Part shown: in pieces, positions 6,511 to 6,602 of the stretch
Layout: the number at the start of each line of letters is the position of its first letter
Numbering within the stretch: position 1 is the first letter of the stretch
From: Proteiniphilum sp.
Lineage (GTDB): Bacteria > Bacteroidota > Bacteroidia > Bacteroidales > Dysgonomonadaceae
Direction of reading: 5' to 3'
DNA length: 6,602 nt
Assembly: GCA_012728465.1 (NCBI GenBank)
Contig: JAAYFB010000159.1
Span: forward strand, 1 to 6,602
Notes under the pieces: generated by a model
The model's input: only the letters and a program-made list of their open reading frames with translations
Told to the model about the DNA's origin: nothing
Databases searched by the model: none
Translations under genes and position numbers: made by a program

Positions 6511-6602
6511 TTACAGTAAATTTTGAATATACCTTCTTCCAACACCCGATTTAAAATACTTTTCTCTTGCAATTGCCTCTTTTTTTGTTCCATAAGATTC
6601 AA
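6511..6602 (-). CDS. GIY-YIG family nuclease, C-terminal fragment (cut by window edge)
   Basis: The last 29 codons and a TAA stop (6511-6513) are present, reading from the right edge. The tail contains KKEAIAREKYFKSGVGRRY followed by IQNLL. This pattern (K-E-A-x-x-R-E-K, then K-S/T-G-x-G-R-R/K-Y-I) is characteristic of the C-terminus of the small (about 80-100 aa) single-domain GIY-YIG/UvrC-like proteins common in Bacteroidetes. The catalytic GIY, YIG, Arg and Glu residues would lie beyond the window, so activity cannot be judged. Family members are DNA endonucleases, some in homing or mobile elements. The stop codon is only 5 nt before the tRNA-like sequence, and a terminator follows that, so all three look like one unit. 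Confidence 0.82.
   Translation of the reverse strand, partial: ESYGTKKEAIAREKYFKSGVGRRYIQNLL

Noticed and set aside
6441..6513. A complete tRNA-Met gene
   Set aside because: The 5' acceptor strand and 5' D-arm are absent, the anticodon stem and T-stem 5' strand do not pair, and the middle is too long.
1..6602. CRISPR array, insertion sequence or defence operon
   Set aside because: No regularly spaced repeats, no transposase, and no defence partner genes beside the SNF2 protein within the window.

Overview
The window is AT-rich chromosomal DNA that looks like a member of the Bacteroidetes (Bacteroidota). Three things suggest this. The SufB sequence fits that phylum. Matches to the Bacteroidetes promoter form (TTG or TTTG, a spacer of about 17-23 nt, then TAnnTTTG) lie upstream of two genes. 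Start codons sit in A/T-rich stretches without clear Shine-Dalgarno sequences. No genus can be named from the sequence alone.

Layout, left to right. On the minus strand (51-1502) is a complete sufB, the scaffold subunit of the SUF iron-sulfur cluster assembly machine. It ends in four tandem TAA codons and reads out of the left edge, where further suf genes would be expected. A 226-bp divergent intergenic region follows, with a good sufB promoter candidate, a hairpin at the predicted 5' end of the sufB leader, and several short palindromes. On the plus strand (1729-2286) is pncA, nicotinamidase, for NAD salvage. The next 406 bp carry no convincing gene, only a weak hairpin, a possible terminator and a promoter candidate. 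The rest is dominated by one 1171-codon gene (2693-6208) for a SWIM-zinc-finger SNF2-family ATPase with all helicase motifs intact.

The right end (6405-6602, minus strand) is the most unusual part. The last 29 codons of a small GIY-YIG-type nuclease enter from the right edge. Five bases after its stop codon begins a sequence resembling the 3' half of a tRNA, most like tRNA-Met(CAT), with a well-preserved T-loop and acceptor side. A strong intrinsic terminator follows within a few bases. The nuclease message would therefore carry a tRNA-like 3' tail, or the gene sits in the remains of a tRNA locus.

The genes do not form one pathway. SufB (Fe-S assembly), PncA (NAD salvage) and the SNF2 protein (nucleic-acid remodelling) look like independent transcription units. 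The GIY-YIG/tRNA-like unit resembles a small mobile or homing-type element. No CRISPR array, insertion sequence, complete tRNA or rRNA was seen.
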